64,000 nt of DNA. Source: Hoplostethus atlanticus. Its lineage: Eukaryota > Chordata > Actinopteri > Trachichthyiformes > Trachichthyidae. A program made the translations under genes and the position numbers. The stretch is from NCBI GenBank assembly GCA_034670405.1, contig JAXDDX010000004.1, positions 11,178,501 through 11,242,500 of the forward strand, read 5' to 3'. Positions 1 to 11,917 of the stretch are shown here, one piece after another (position 1 is the stretch's first letter; every line of letters begins with the position of its first letter). The notes under the pieces are model-generated. The model saw nothing but the letters and a program-made list of their open reading frames with translations, was not told the DNA's origin and did not search any database.

Positions 1-689
1 ACAATCTGTTAAAAAAATAAATAAAAAGATTTCAATAGCTGTAATTTGTAACAGCTCCATTGGTGGGTCTCTATCGAGCTGTTATGAGTAGGATAAATAA
101 AGCGTATCATTATGTTTTTACTATTAGAAGCTGTTTCCTGGCCTACTTAATTTCCAAATTGTTATTATATTGTTATTATTATGGTTTATTATTATATAAT
201 TATACTCATGTGTGTTATTTTGCAGTGTGTATTTTCCATGCAGTGAGCCCGTACTTCACATGTGTTTTGTCTATAACATCAGTTAATCAGATCCATCCGC
301 GTAAAATTCATTGCAACTTGATAGCGTATGGCTTTGTATCAATGGGCCTGAACATCAAAACACATCTCATATCAAGAGACAAGTAATTGGATTGAGACGC
401 TTTGGCTGTTATCCATCCACTGATTCCCCTTTGTGGTCATCCCCCCCAAAAAAAACACATAGTGGTGCTGTACTGTCAACGCAGACCTTCTTATCTGCAA
501 AACAGATTCTCCGTAGAGCAAGTTGGAGAGTGGTGAATAAATGCTCCACTAACAGGTTATTATAAGGACGCGCTTATTTCAGGGAGGGTGGGAAGTCGCC
601 CCCAACTGCTTGATATCCCTCACACTCAACTCAAATAGACTACATGGAGCTTTTCTGTGTCTGTTGCTTTGGGGCCTTTAAAATAACCA

Positions 690-1040
690 GCGCTGATGAC
701 TCCAACCTTTACCGTCCAAATGGGGGCGAACACCATTAAACGTCTTTTGCAGGTTAGCACTTCTCCAAGGTTGAGTGGCCCGGTAACTTTAGTGCGGCCT
801 TAATGAGGACGAACGCAGGTTAACGACGTATGTAGTCGTGTTTCAGAGGTACAGGGCTGGGTTTCAAGACAGAGGGACAAAAGAAACAATATTTACGACA
901 CTTTTAAGCATCCATCACCTTGACGTCTGTGTTCGTCTGGCACCTGGCATTCATTAGTATTAAATATTACATTCCGCCCTAATTTGGAGCCCTCTTTGTC
1001 CAGTGCGACCGAGGACACTATGGGGGGAAAATTGGTGAAC
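690..1040. promoter_or_regulatory. Candidate noncoding regulatory block (unproven)
   Basis: This is a unique, non-repetitive stretch with balanced composition. It contains several homeodomain-type ATTA cores, including an ATTAGTATTAAATATTA segment near 954-969 and CCTAATTTGG near 978-988. It stands out from the surrounding AT-rich DNA. No conservation evidence was available, so the call rests on texture alone. Confidence 0.25.
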
Positions 1041-2159
1041 TCTACCTTTACGGCACTTTTATGTTTGTGTTTCTGTGGCGAAAAGGTGCAAATACTGTGC
1101 TGACACAGGCTACACTACAGCAAGCACTAGACATGAGGAATAGTTGAGTCATAACTAAATTACACCTATATTAAATTTCCTCTTCCATTAAGATCCCTGC
1201 ATAAATATAACTGGAGACATTTCTGCAATCGGTCAGTTTGGGGCGCAGGGTGCAGCATCAATCAATGTTTTTCCTCCCAGGTTGAAGAGAGTCAGGTGTG
1301 TTCTGTCAGCGGGACTTGTGACAAACTAGTCCTCTGTTTTTGTATGATTCATATAGAGGTATAGCAGCTGGGTAACTCGCGATTCTCAGTTCAGAGACGA
1401 ATTGCGTGTGGTGTACCTCTTTACAGTTCTGCTTAACGACGAGGAGGACCGCTCAGGGCCTTTCTAAGCCACCCGGCACACTGCTGTGATGCCGCTCACA
1501 ATGACAGGATGCAAAATTAAAATGGACAGTGGACGGGATGAGATGCATGTAGTGCAGAATGGACAGCAGCGACACTAGGAGAAGGATCAGGTACAATGAG
1601 GTGAGTTTAGGTTAATAATAAGACAATAACACTCACAATTTTTGAGCAATGTAGATGGATAATGCTTCCAGGCAAGGTCAAGGGCAAGGTCACACATCTG
1701 CTCATCTGTCTCCTGCACTGAGAATAAGGCGCCATTGCCCATTAGATTCAAAAAGTACCCCTGTGTATTAATATCTTAAATGACCACTGTCACGTTGGAG
1801 CTGTACAGTGGACTACTGTCGACCAACGCAGACCGTGAGCCAGACTCGGCCTATTCCACAATGCAGTGGCGCCACCTGCTGGTTTGGATGCGAGCAATCA
1901 TGCAACAAGAGTGACAAATCTCATTGGTGTCGACCCAGCAGCTCCGTCTGCTCTCATCGATCTGCTAACCAATCTGCTCTGATCAGGATTTTCCAGATTT
2001 ATTATTAACCTCCAAGCCCTCACCTCCAATTATCAGAAGATTTGTGTTATATAAAAAACAAAACATTTTCTTTGGGACAACACACATTCGTCTAACTTTT
2101 CAACACAACTCATGTTAATGAAAATACATTTTAACACAACGTATGTCATTATTACCATA

Positions 2160-2382
2160 TGTATCTTAACATGAGAAGTGGGTTTGGAGAAGTGGAAGGT
2201 GACCGGTTTGAATCCCAGCTGAGAATCCTGGGTAAGGACAGTGAATGAGCAAAGCACTGTAGCTGTTAGTAGGGACACTCTACTCCACTCAGGTGTGGAT
2301 ATGTGTAACTCTCCCTACTACTACAATACTGCCCCAGACTGTTGCTGTAAATAAAAATAGGGTTGAATAAAGGTTAAAACAT
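2160..2382 (+). repeat. tRNA-derived SINE-like relic
   Basis: A GGTTTGAATCC motif at 2205-2215 matches the B-box/T-loop core of tRNA-derived pol III promoters (GGTTCGAATCC) with one change. A non-coding body follows, ending in a simple A-rich tail with AATAAAGGTTAAAA at about 2367-2380. The combination fits a degenerate tRNA-type SINE. A clear A-box was not identified and the family could not be named. Confidence 0.45.
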
Positions 2383-4055
2383 TACAAGTCACTCTGTCAC
2401 TTTTAACGAGTGTCCTCTAGAGGGCAGCAGAGTATCATGCATGTCATTTGTAACGGAGTTCAAAGTCTACACCTCTTTGTGCTCTCTCTAAGAGATTTAA
2501 TGTTCAGGGAGCAGCATACTTTGAAAAAAAACACATTTTCTATAGCCATTTTTTAACAATAACATGTCACATGTCACATGTGGTCACAAGTGGTTAACTA
2601 TTTTGTTTGTGCCTTCGGGTTAGGAGTGGCATGAGTCACAGTGACTGACCGAGGTACCAGTTTCCACAATAGACCTCAGGAAAACACTGAAACGGTTTGG
2701 GATGAGACCAAAAGAGGAGGAAAGGGGGAACTATTTTGCATCCAACACAAGCTTCACTCAAAACAACACTTGTTTCTTCAGGCAGCCTTTGTACATCATC
2801 CTCACCTTGGATGGCAGTAGATCTGGAGAGTAAAGTAAAAGTAAGCAGAGTTGCTCTAAAAATGTACTCAAATACATCTGGAGGGTACAATATGTAGCAC
2901 CTTTTGCTTGAAGTATGCCTCAAAATACAGATTGATGCACATTACATTACTGATGCAATCTAAATGTATTTTCCCAGATGTTTCCATTATTATTAAGTGC
3001 TTGAGGACTCAAAGAAAAACATATTTTATTATTATTATTTTCTTTAATTTTTTATTATTATTCCAGCCTTTTGTTGATATTGTCCCTTTTGAACCGTTAT
3101 TGTTTTTTGAGCACTGTTTTGTGATTGTGTCTTTTTATTCCCAGATATGAGTCATGCCCACCACCTCTTCTTTGTATTAGCTATTGCTCTGCTGTAACAG
3201 AAAATAACCACTGACCATCATTTAGCTTACATTAATTGTAGATTTCCTAAAAAGCCTTTCTTCACATGTTTAATTAAAGTGAGATTTCCTGATTTCCTGC
3301 AGTAGAGCTTTAGTTTGCAGAGATCCAGGTAGACATTCCTATTAGTCATATAATATAATCTAGTTAACTGCATTAAACAATATGTCCGGTCAGTACAATT
3401 ACAAATAAAAGCTCACTTCGTCTATTGTTATCATTAATAGGGTAGGTCTGTACCAGGTAAACCTTTTTATTATTTTGGAGCTCATCTTTGCCAGAAGTGG
3501 AAAGTAACTAGTTACAACTACTCTATGTACTTATACTTTCTGTACTGTACTTTGAGTAGTAGTCTGATAATTTGACACCTGGTACTAAGAATAAAATACT
3601 CATTCTGATCTCCCATAACCGATACTATACAGCTTTGTTGATATGAGCTAAAAAGGGACCATTCCTGAATATTTGGTTGATATCATTATCAAATAGTTTG
3701 GGCATTTATGTTTTGGGATGGGGGGAGGTATTTGTAAGATATTGTAAGATATGCTTGAGGTATTTTCCAGAAAAATCCTCTCACTATGACCTGAGTTCAA
3801 TTTAACTGAAGCTGCAGTATATGAGTAAAATATTTCAGTACTCAGTGTACAGTACAGTGTTCTGCTTAAACCATTTAGTGGTGTAGTCTGTATTCTTGTG
3901 CCCAAGTACATTCTAATATATAATCTTCCAACTTTCCAAACCAAAACCACATTCAACACCATATTGGATAAGGAAAGCAAGAGTGACACTGAGTGATTGC
4001 ACATTGATGTTCTCAGCAAGCAGTGAACCCACAGCTGCTGCATGCTCAACCAACT

Positions 4056-4056
<1 letters not shown>

Positions 4057-4110
<54 letters not shown>
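4057..4110. repeat. (CA)n microsatellite
   Basis: An uninterrupted CA dinucleotide run of about 27 units, followed by GACACA. The repetitive Cys/Val and Thr/His frames across it are artefacts of the repeat. Confidence 0.95.
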
Positions 4111-4115
<5 letters not shown>

Positions 4116-5532
4116 AAATGCTAATGGTATTTACAGGACAGGACAGGGAGAGGATACCAGAGGCAGGTGCAGTTGCTGGAGCATCATGCTACAGTGAGCC
4201 ACCATGCTGAGGTGTGGGAGCTCGGTTACTGGACATTGAATCAGATTGAAATCAATCACAACAGTTCAAGGTTTTATCTCTTCATGTGGTTTACAACTAA
4301 ACTACAAACCTGCAACTTGAGCCACCATATTGTTTGTTTCGAAACCGATAGTATTTGAAAACAGGTCCAAATAAGTGCAAAGTAGAGGAAATATTATAGG
4401 GAATTAATAGTACATAGTGGTGTCTTTGTGGGTGCTTGGTTCGTGGACAGTGATAAAGACTGAATTGCAACAGCTCAGCATTATATCTGTGTGGTTCATT
4501 GATAAACTACAACTACTTTTTTGGTTTATTTTTATTTGTTTTGTATTATTTGCTACATTTCCATTCAGATTCATTAGTTGCTCATGTTCATTTCTAAATC
4601 TTCAAACTCCTTTTCGTTTAGTTTTGTAGCTGCTGAATCTGGAAGCCAAGTGAGAAAATCTCTATTTGGTTGAGAAGAGATTGGAAGTGGAGAGTTGAAC
4701 AACAGAGTAAATATTTGGCAGTGGAGAGCTCTTGGGAGCTCCAGAGGACCCTCTCCCGCTGAAGCCTGCGGGTGTTAAATAGATTAAGGGGCTGACGGGT
4801 CATTGTGGACAGAAAATTCCCGCTTTCCTGGACATGACTTTTCTTTGCCTTTCAGTGGTTTCTGCTCTCCAATCGAGTGCCTTCTGCAAACTACCCACTC
4901 CAGCCAAACCTGCATCTCATATACTGTAATCCGCTGGTGTTTGTCAACCACTGGTAGCCTGTGTACACAGAAACGCTTCCCAAGGGCTTCAGTCTCTTCT
5001 CTGCAGGCCAGCTGAGGAGATCCTGTGTGTTTTGTTGTAATGAGGATACTCTAACAAGGGAGGGTGCTTGCACTTTGCATCGCCAGTGATGTTTCTTTTT
5101 TTAACCGCAGGATTTGGGATGTGCGTGTTTGTGCTCTTTAAAGATAAATAATACCACAAATAAAGGTATTACTACTAGGTCAGTGACTTTTCTGCACCGT
5201 GAAAAACTAAAAGGAATTTAATACGTCCCTAAATCACATATGTAATATTGCTTTGGACTATAGACTTGGCGGCAGTAGACGTAGAGCAGTAGATAGTGAC
5301 CCAGCTCCCATTCAGCTCCATTCAAAACCATGACAACAAGGAACAAGCTCGGATTTATCCTGGAAAGTTAAAGGACATTGTGCCGGGGCGTCAATCAGGC
5401 ATTATTGCGGGACTGAACAAATGCAAAATCTTGACTGGAACAAATGCTTCCAACGGGTCTCGGACGCGGGGCTACATTTTCCTCTTTTGTTGTCCTCTTC
5501 TGGTTGGCATGTATTTGTGTTCCCGCCCGTAC

Positions 5533-5541
5533 GACCACCCA
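5533..5541. promoter_or_regulatory. Perfect GLI consensus site upstream of nkx2.9
   Basis: The nonamer GACCACCCA matches the GLI zinc-finger consensus exactly and lies about 1.0 kb upstream of the nkx2.9 TATA box. Nkx2.9 and Nkx2.1 are established Sonic hedgehog-responsive genes, so the position is meaningful. A single 9-mer match can also occur by chance. Confidence 0.4.
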
Positions 5542-5811
5542 GGACGACTGGGAGGCATGTCCACTCTCCTCCCCTGCCCCATGCACCTCACTGGAGTGGA
5601 TGAGGACCAGTATCAGATACAAAAAAACAGCCTACACCCCGCAGAAGACTGGATTCACGAAATGCATTTAATGCGTTTTTCCTCTGCTTGGACAGACGAA
5701 GAAGAAGCACATCAGCGTAGTTGTCAGTCGAGTAGTGAGTCCAAACCTGATCTCATTTTTAATCGATAAATTGAGGAAATAAAAGATTGCAACAAACATG
5801 AATTGGGGACC

Positions 5812-5990
5812 ATAATGTTCCCTCTAAGCTGTGTGCATATGTGCAAAATAGTTTGGTGATTTATGTCTAATAATTTATCATGATGACCAAATGGTAATAT
5901 ATTGTCAGATCATCACTCATTTCTCCACTTTGTCTTCAGAAATGTAATCCGTATAAACGAGGTTTGGAAGCTTTGGTGACAGATGATATT
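5812..5990. repeat. Interspersed repeat, copy A (sibling in nkx2.1 intron)
   Basis: The segment shares an ordered series of words with 16231-16400: TTCCCTCTAA, ATAATTTATCAT, a TCAGTCAT/TCATCACTCAT stretch, CCACTTTGTC and a TTTGG...TTTGGTG block. Two diverged copies in the same order indicate a dispersed mobile-element relic. The 'TTCCCTCTAAGCTG' start is reminiscent of hAT-type repeats, but the family is not established here. Confidence 0.5.
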
Positions 5991-6119
5991 AGATGCGTTT
6001 TGGGGTTTTTATCGAATTGACCTGATCTGCCTCTCCAAAAAAAAAAATCGAAATATTCTCTGTAATGTGACACTATATCGCTAAATAAAACGTGCAAGCT
6101 TGGGAATCCTCCACATCCT

Positions 6120-6245
6120 AAAACGTCGAAATTCTCCAGCCTGCAATTAATACGCTTATAATGGGACGCGCGTCAATGCGAGTATTAGTTAAACCAACTC
6201 GAGGCATCACGCTAATTGCTCACTTTGTATGCAAATATTGGACAC
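6120..6245. promoter_or_regulatory. Candidate proximal enhancer of nkx2.9
   Basis: Unique DNA about 300-400 bp upstream of the nkx2.9 TATA box. It contains GCAATTAATACGC, a CTAATTGCTC homeodomain-type core and a perfect POU octamer ATGCAAAT at 6229-6236. Such clustering suits a developmental enhancer. Conservation was not tested. Confidence 0.3.
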
Positions 6246-6254
6246 TTATTTTGT

Positions 6255-6257
<3 letters not shown>

Positions 6258-6289
<32 letters not shown>
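6258..6289. repeat. (GT)n microsatellite
   Basis: A perfect GT run of about 16 units in the nkx2.9 upstream flank. Confidence 0.95.
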
Positions 6290-6291
<2 letters not shown>

Positions 6292-6531
6292 GGGGTGGGG
6301 GTGATGATGATGGGATGGGCTCTGTTGTCAGTTGCCACCCAAGACGTGATTCAACCACAACAATTACCATTATCTGTTTCCCCAGTTGGACGATACGGGA
6401 CGAATCTGTAATGATGACGAGTGTTTCCTTCGGTCATTGTTGACGCTGCGGGCTTATTACGCCGAGCGTCCACACCTACCATCATTGGATGACAGCACTC
6501 GAGCCATTCAGGTACCCAGGAGCGGAGGGGC

Positions 6532-6539
6532 TTTATAAG
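6532..6539 (+). promoter_or_regulatory. nkx2.9: TATA box of nkx2.9
   Basis: TTTATAAG follows a G-rich stretch (GGAGGGGC) and lies 196 bp before the nkx2.9 start codon. This implies transcription start near 6560-6570 and a 5' UTR of roughly 170 nt. The spacing fits a focused TATA promoter. Confidence 0.6.
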
Positions 6540-6734
6540 CAGCCTGTGTTTGCGGCCCGTGAAGTGCTGTTTTGTGTAAACACTGAGCCCAGTGCACACA
6601 TTGGTACTCTAGCTGGTGTTTTGTCAGAGTGCGCGCCCCCGGCTTTGCCTCGATTGAAGAGGAACCACGCGGTGTGCTGTTTCTTATTTGGAGAGATTTT
6701 ACGCAAACGGGTTGGATTGCATGCACGGAACGCA

Positions 6735-7803
6735 ATGGCTGTCCCGACAAAGTTCAGTTTTTCGGTCAGGAGCATCCTGGATTTGCCCGAGCATGATGCC
6801 GACGTGGCTCAGCAGTCATCCCCGGTCCATTCCTCCTGCTCCCCCAGCTCGCCCTATTCCTCCTGGATGGACTGCGACCGGAGCCCCTGTATATGTAAGT
6901 GCAGTAGGGCCTACAACCACGATACGTTGGCGACGTTGAATTATTAGGATTATTAGGATACTGAATTCATTCGAAAGTGAAAAAAGCATCCATACTCCAT
7001 CACCCAATCCATCGAAGTGTGGTGTGAATTAGGCGAATTCGGCCTAATGAAAGTCCAGTTGTCCGTTTAAAATCCACCCTGCTGAAGTGTCCTTGAGCAA
7101 GTCAATGACTCTCAGCTCCAGGGACTCTCTTCTGTTCTCTTCTCTCGCTCTGAACACCTTGTGAACATCTCTCATTATTATTTATTGTATTGGTAACTGG
7201 ACTAACCTTTTTGTTATCATTTACACAGCTTCAGATGAAGGCAGCCTGGAGGCCTCCCCCGAGTCAACCAAGCCGGACGACTCAGCCGTGGATTCCGAGT
7301 CAGAGAAGAATAACAAGAAGAAGAAGCGCCGGGTGCTGTTCTCCAAGGCCCAGACCTTGGAGCTGGAGAGACGCTTCCGTCAGCAGCGGTACCTCTCCGG
7401 CCCGGAAAGAGAGCAGCTGGCAAGGCTGCTCAGCCTGACCTCGACCCAGGTGAAGATCTGGTTCCAGAACCACCGCTACAAGATGAAGAGAGGCCGGGCA
7501 GAAGGAGCGCAGGAGATGGAGATACCCCAGCCCCCGGTTCTTCGCAGGGTCGTTGTGCCAATCCTGGTCCGGGACGGGAAACCGTATCACACCTGCTTAT
7601 TTGACACGGAAAAGCGTGGCTGCATGGTACCGACCGCCTCTCAAGCAGTTCCCTTCACTTTGGCCTATCAGTCTCTTCAGCATCCGTCCCCGGTTGTCCT
7701 TCCTCCCAGATACCAGCACTTTCCCAGCCCGGCGGGCTCCAGACACACCTTTGCCTGGAGAGACTTTTGGAGCGACTCGGTTCAGTTTAATCCTTTTAAG
7801 TGA
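6735..7803 (+). CDS. nkx2.9: Nkx2.9 (NKX2-8 ortholog), NK2-class homeodomain protein, two exons
   Basis: Coding exons are 6735-6894 and 7229-7803. The donor is GTAAGT at 6895, the acceptor is ACACAG ending at 7228, and the intron is 334 bp with the split codon T|CT. The product is about 244 aa. The N-terminus carries the tinman (TN) repressor motif ([11 protein letters not shown], residues about 9-19), which binds Groucho/TLE corepressors. The homeodomain spans residues about 84-143, with [12 protein letters not shown] in recognition helix 3, including the NK2-typical Tyr. The NK2-specific domain follows ([15 protein letters not shown], about 159-173). TN, homeodomain and NK2-SD in this order define the NK2.1/2.2/2.9 group. 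Adjacency to nkx2.1 on the same strand supports nkx2.9 rather than nkx2.2. It is a nuclear DNA-binding factor, known in the family for ventral neural tube and hindbrain roles downstream of Shh. The start is chosen because TN must be near the N-terminus. Confidence 0.93.
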
Positions 7804-8311
7804 AGTCTTCCTCTATTCCTCTCATTCAATGCACAAGCCCTTTTAGAATTGCATCAAATGTTTTCTGAATGTTTTTCCCATTTGCAAAGTTTCGAGCAAC
7901 TTAAATATTTTAGATTGTCATTAGGATGGAAATATTTTGCACATTTTATTTTGATATTTTACGTATGTTTGTGACTATTTTGATACTTAAAAATATGCTG
8001 ATAATATTTTCTCATGCATGGGCTTACTGGTGTAGCCTATATGATTGTGTTTATCCTGTAAGATAATGTATTTTTATGTATGTTGATGTGAAGCTGTTTA
8101 CACATAGACAGTATTTTATAAATAACATTTGTTGATGGCAAACGTAGGCTGCACTAGGCCATACTAGAAGAGAAATAGGCTACGTAGCAGCGAAACGAGT
8201 GTTAGCGTGAATGTTTGAAGGAAAAAATAATGTTATTTGTTACCTCCAAGTAGCCTTTTATTAAAGGCGTTTAACTGTTTAAATTGTTGACTTTTTCTGA
8301 ACAAAATTATT

Positions 8312-8317
8312 AATAAA
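8312..8317 (+). terminator. nkx2.9: Candidate poly(A) signal of nkx2.9
   Basis: An AATAAA hexamer lies about 510 bp after the nkx2.9 stop and is followed by T-rich sequence (TTTCTCTTATTTTGT). It is the first canonical signal in the AT-rich 3' region. Confidence 0.5.
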
Positions 8318-9665
8318 TAGTTTCTCTTATTTTGTATCTTAATTTTTCCAGTGAAACATTCCATATTACTTTTTCATATATAGACCTAATAAGTGTATAA
8401 TCTGCTCCATGGACACTTCCTGACCACGAAAACAAATCCACGTCTTGTTTTTACAATTAAAGGTGCTTATTTCTACAAAAATATGTTTTTATTTTAACTT
8501 CTTGAAAATTTGATCGGTTTAGGCTACCACATGGTTTGAACCTAAAATATGTAGCAGGTCATGACACAGGCCCGAAGGCTTTTATAATGTTAAAAACTAA
8601 TCAAGGACCCAAAAGCTGAGCAAACATCACGTGTAAAAGGAACTGATTTGGTTAAGCATAAGAATACCTAATAAACATTACAGCTTCACTCACCAGAACA
8701 GCCTTTTGTCGTCTGGGCCCATGGGCTGCTTTTCACTTTTACGCAATTAACGTTTTGTTATTCCAAGTCACAGGAGAGTACAGCCTAAACGAGCATTAAA
8801 ATAAGGATTTAGGAGAGGATGTCGTTTTTACCGGTATATTTTCAACAGGCCATATTAAAGGGAGATGATGCAGCGCCACATGAACTATATGGTCTGTAGT
8901 CTGCATGGCTGGTCACGTTGCTGGCACACACACTCTATATATGAACAGGTGTAGTTACGAAACATAGTGCTACAGACAGTTATATTATTTTATTAATTTA
9001 AAACTATAACACACAGCAAGTGTTCTGGTGTTAGTAAGCGTTGATTTGTCATTGACAAGAGTTGTTTGACCAATCATGGAGCTGATGTGGCTCTGAGGCG
9101 GCTCTTCAAAACTATCTAAAAGTGTCTGATGGGTGTGGACTTCTATTACACTCTCAGAGTTTGCTTGCTGAAGGATTTCCCTTATCATATAAAAAGAAAA
9201 TATTTCATTATGAATAAAATATTGCATTATTGGACAGAATGGATCGTTTTGTATCTATAAGAAGGGGGCTCCATGCTTTCACGCCCCCTATGATGTTGTT
9301 TGCTCGTCCTGTGACCCCGTAGCGCATCGTCCCTGTCACCTGGCCCTTTGTCCCTCATGCTGGGGCCACCTTGCATCACATATGGAGGGGACTGGCCAGA
9401 CCCCTCAGCTCGCTGCATCTCCCCTTAAACACTCTTTTTGTCCGTGTGTCTCCCCGTGAATGGACCATTGTCCTGCACCCAAAAGGGACCTAGACAAAAT
9501 CTTTAGTGTTTCAATTCCCGTGATGTTTAATCAGTCCCTGCGACAAATTTATGAGCTTTAACCGCACAATGGTGTTTTAGAGCATCGTGGGGTTTAAGGG
9601 TGACAAAGACAGGCTTTTAGAGGTTGCCATTGGTTTTTTAAGTTGGTCCGAAGAATTGTCTGAAA

Positions 9666-9696
9666 AGGATGGGCTTGGTATTAGCCTGCCCATCCT
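9666..9696. other. Short inverted repeat (hairpin)
   Basis: AGGATGGGC at 9666-9674 pairs perfectly with GCCCATCCT at 9688-9696 across a 13-nt loop. The 9-bp stem is too short for a typical pre-miRNA. It could be a palindromic binding site or a chance feature in a unique block. Confidence 0.4.
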
Positions 9697-10249
9697 ATAG
9701 TTTTACATTGGGCCCCTTTTGGAAAGTTATAAGTTCCATGTAAACTAGGCCACAGGAGATGCTTTGAGAAGTGTTTGCAATTAGGATTTAAAAGCCCTTA
9801 CTTTGTACAACAATTAGAAACTTTGATTTATTTGTCAAATTGTGGCATTGGCCAATTTTACCCATGCATAGAAATGCACTTCAATAACCAAACATTGGCT
9901 TTTGATAATATTTTTATTTAACAGGTTTCATCATGGTTTACCTGCAGCCAATGTAAGGGAATACTCGCCTAAAAAGTCAAAATGGATTCAGAATATATAT
10001 ATATCTTTTAAAGAATTTTTTTCATTAGGCTACAATGAAACATAACAGGAATTGGCTATACTCGAAAACTGTGTTTAACCTTTATATCATCATAGCCCAC
10101 CTCCTCTCTGTGGTAACATTACATTCTGTGTCACTGCTAGGTTTGATTATAGGCCCATTTAGAAGGATTTCACTTTCACTGTTTTCTATGCTTCTGTTGC
10201 GAGCAAAATGTTTCACAAAGACACAACATGCTGAATTTGATTTTATTTA

Positions 10250-10375
10250 GCCTAGTTTTATTTAATTAATTTTATTTAATTTTATTTATTTATTTTTTAT
10301 TTTATTTCATTTTATTTTTATAATTATTTATTTTATTGTATTTGTATTTGTATTTTATTATTTAAGTAACTAACT
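10250..10375. repeat. AT-rich low-complexity tract (TTTTATTT-type)
   Basis: About 125 bp made almost entirely of T-rich words such as TTTATTTAATTT. There is no coding content. Confidence 0.8.
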
Positions 10376-11716
10376 GTTTTGGGGGGTTATGATGCAAAAA
10401 AACGTATTATTAGAGACCCATTGCATTGACTTGTGTAAGTCTGTGACTGAGCTCTTCAATCTTTGGGCTTAGTTTGATTTAGTGTCTCTCTTTGGCTCAT
10501 GAGTGATGGGCTGCCAGCCGCTATCCACTTAAGATGCATGACAGTAGGTGGAGAGAGGGCCTGGTAGACTTAGAGTCAAAATAGAACAGTAGTAAAAAGT
10601 GAAGATGTGTCTGATCATAGTCTCCATGACTGGAGCAGTTGAATCAGGATAAAGTTGATGATGGGCCAGTACATAGGCAATGATGTAGGACTGCACTCTT
10701 TTCTTCTGACCCAAAATTAGTAGATAGTGTATTCCAATAAAAAATGAGCAGTAGCAAAACTGTTGCAGAGCACTTGGCAGTGCCTGCTGATATCTTCAGT
10801 TAATGGTATTAAGTTGATTAGCAACATTTCACCTTTGACCCTTCAGAACTAAAAGTTACACAAGCTACAGGTTCCTCAATCTTCCAATCTTTCTTCACTT
10901 TTGTAGATATGAATAGTCTATATTTTAATTGAAATTGTCAGTGAAGTCAAGATAATGTACTTTAAGCATTAATCTATAGAGTGCTGGGAACCACATGACT
11001 ACCTTTATGCCCTACACACTGCAGACAGCAGGTTTTAATAAAAGTAACCATATGTATATTGGCCATTTTTAACACATTTAAGATAACAACAAGAACACAA
11101 CAATCACGCTGACAAATGTATCAGCTGTAATAAAGAGAACACTGGCTTTCTTAGCTCCGTTAAGGTCTGCTTTGTAGAAAATATATATGTAGAAAATAGC
11201 CAATGAATTGACAGTGAACATGACATTGGTGTTTTGAAATTCATCAGAGCGAATAGCACTAAATGTAAGAATTCTCACATGAAATTCTTCTTGTCCATAA
11301 CAATTCAATCAACACTTTTACATACTGCAATTTTTTCTCCCTGAGCTGTAAACCTCATGAATCACGACTCTAAAATGTGTTTTCACCATGATGCAATATT
11401 ATCACTTTGTTTTTACTCTCTCCAAACTATAAGCTAGTGACATGCTGCAATGCAAGGTAATTTCTCATCTTTGTTGCTTAGTTCCCCACTGGCTGAGAGG
11501 TTTGTTGGTGTTTGTTATCCAAACCTCCACTAGGTGGCAGAATAATACATGCTATCGGTTCCACTCGGTCACTGTTACTCACTGTAGTTAATGTGACCAG
11601 ATGGTGAGTTGGGTTATTTAGCCAGATGATCCATCAGGGGTCGTCCTTTACCAATGGACCTCGTGTTTTACCTTTGAATCCATGACTCTTGGCAACAACA
11701 GATTGAGTGCATAAAG

Positions 11717-11917
11717 ATGGCGACCTGGTGTGACGTCATTCCCTTCCCTACAGTTGTCTCCAAAAAAAAAACTTTCCTCCACGACCCTGAAACTGATGTT
11801 TATTCCTCCACGTCGGTAGCGGAGGAGATAAGAGAACCTGCATACAAACATTTTCTGGTGTCTCCTTTGACGAGTCCAGATCACAGACCTTTCACGTGCC
11901 ACGGTTCTCAGATGTGA
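11717..11917 (+). other. Orphan 66-codon open frame with strong Kozak start (unproven)
   Basis: The frame begins AAAGATGGCGACC, a strong translation-start context that is also a good YY1-type AAGATGGCG element. It encodes 66 residues without obvious low complexity and ends just before a T-poor region. A perfect CRE lies 14 bp into it and two more lie 140-160 bp after it. I do not recognise the protein or a splice donor that would extend it. It may be a promoter-proximal first exon, a retrocopy fragment or chance. Confidence 0.15.

Larger units (their letters stand above)
1..6490. other. Intergenic flank upstream of nkx2.9
   Basis: No convincing coding region was found. Open frames here are short, lack domain-like composition and have no plausible splice partners. 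The stretch holds a SINE-like relic near 2.2 kb, a CA microsatellite near 4.1 kb, an interspersed repeat copy near 5.8 kb, a GT microsatellite near 6.26 kb, and unique blocks at about 690-1040 and 6120-6245 that look like possible control DNA. pax9, the expected next gene leftwards in vertebrate synteny, was looked for and not recognised. Confidence 0.6.

Noticed and set aside
3648..4210. Long frames of Cys/Val or Thr/His repeats across the CA tract
   Set aside because: They are translations of a dinucleotide microsatellite. The same applies to frames at 6216-6443, 30734-31150, 51615-51815, 52851-53312, 60793-61380 and 63028-63277.
5296..5769. 157-codon open frame upstream of nkx2.9
   Set aside because: It overlaps similarly long frames in two other phases and on the other strand, has no recognisable domain or splice context, and is not pax9. 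Probably chance in GC-balanced DNA.
1..6490. Search for pax9 (expected leftward neighbour, minus strand)
   Set aside because: No paired-domain-like coding sequence was seen on either strand, so pax9 must lie outside the window.
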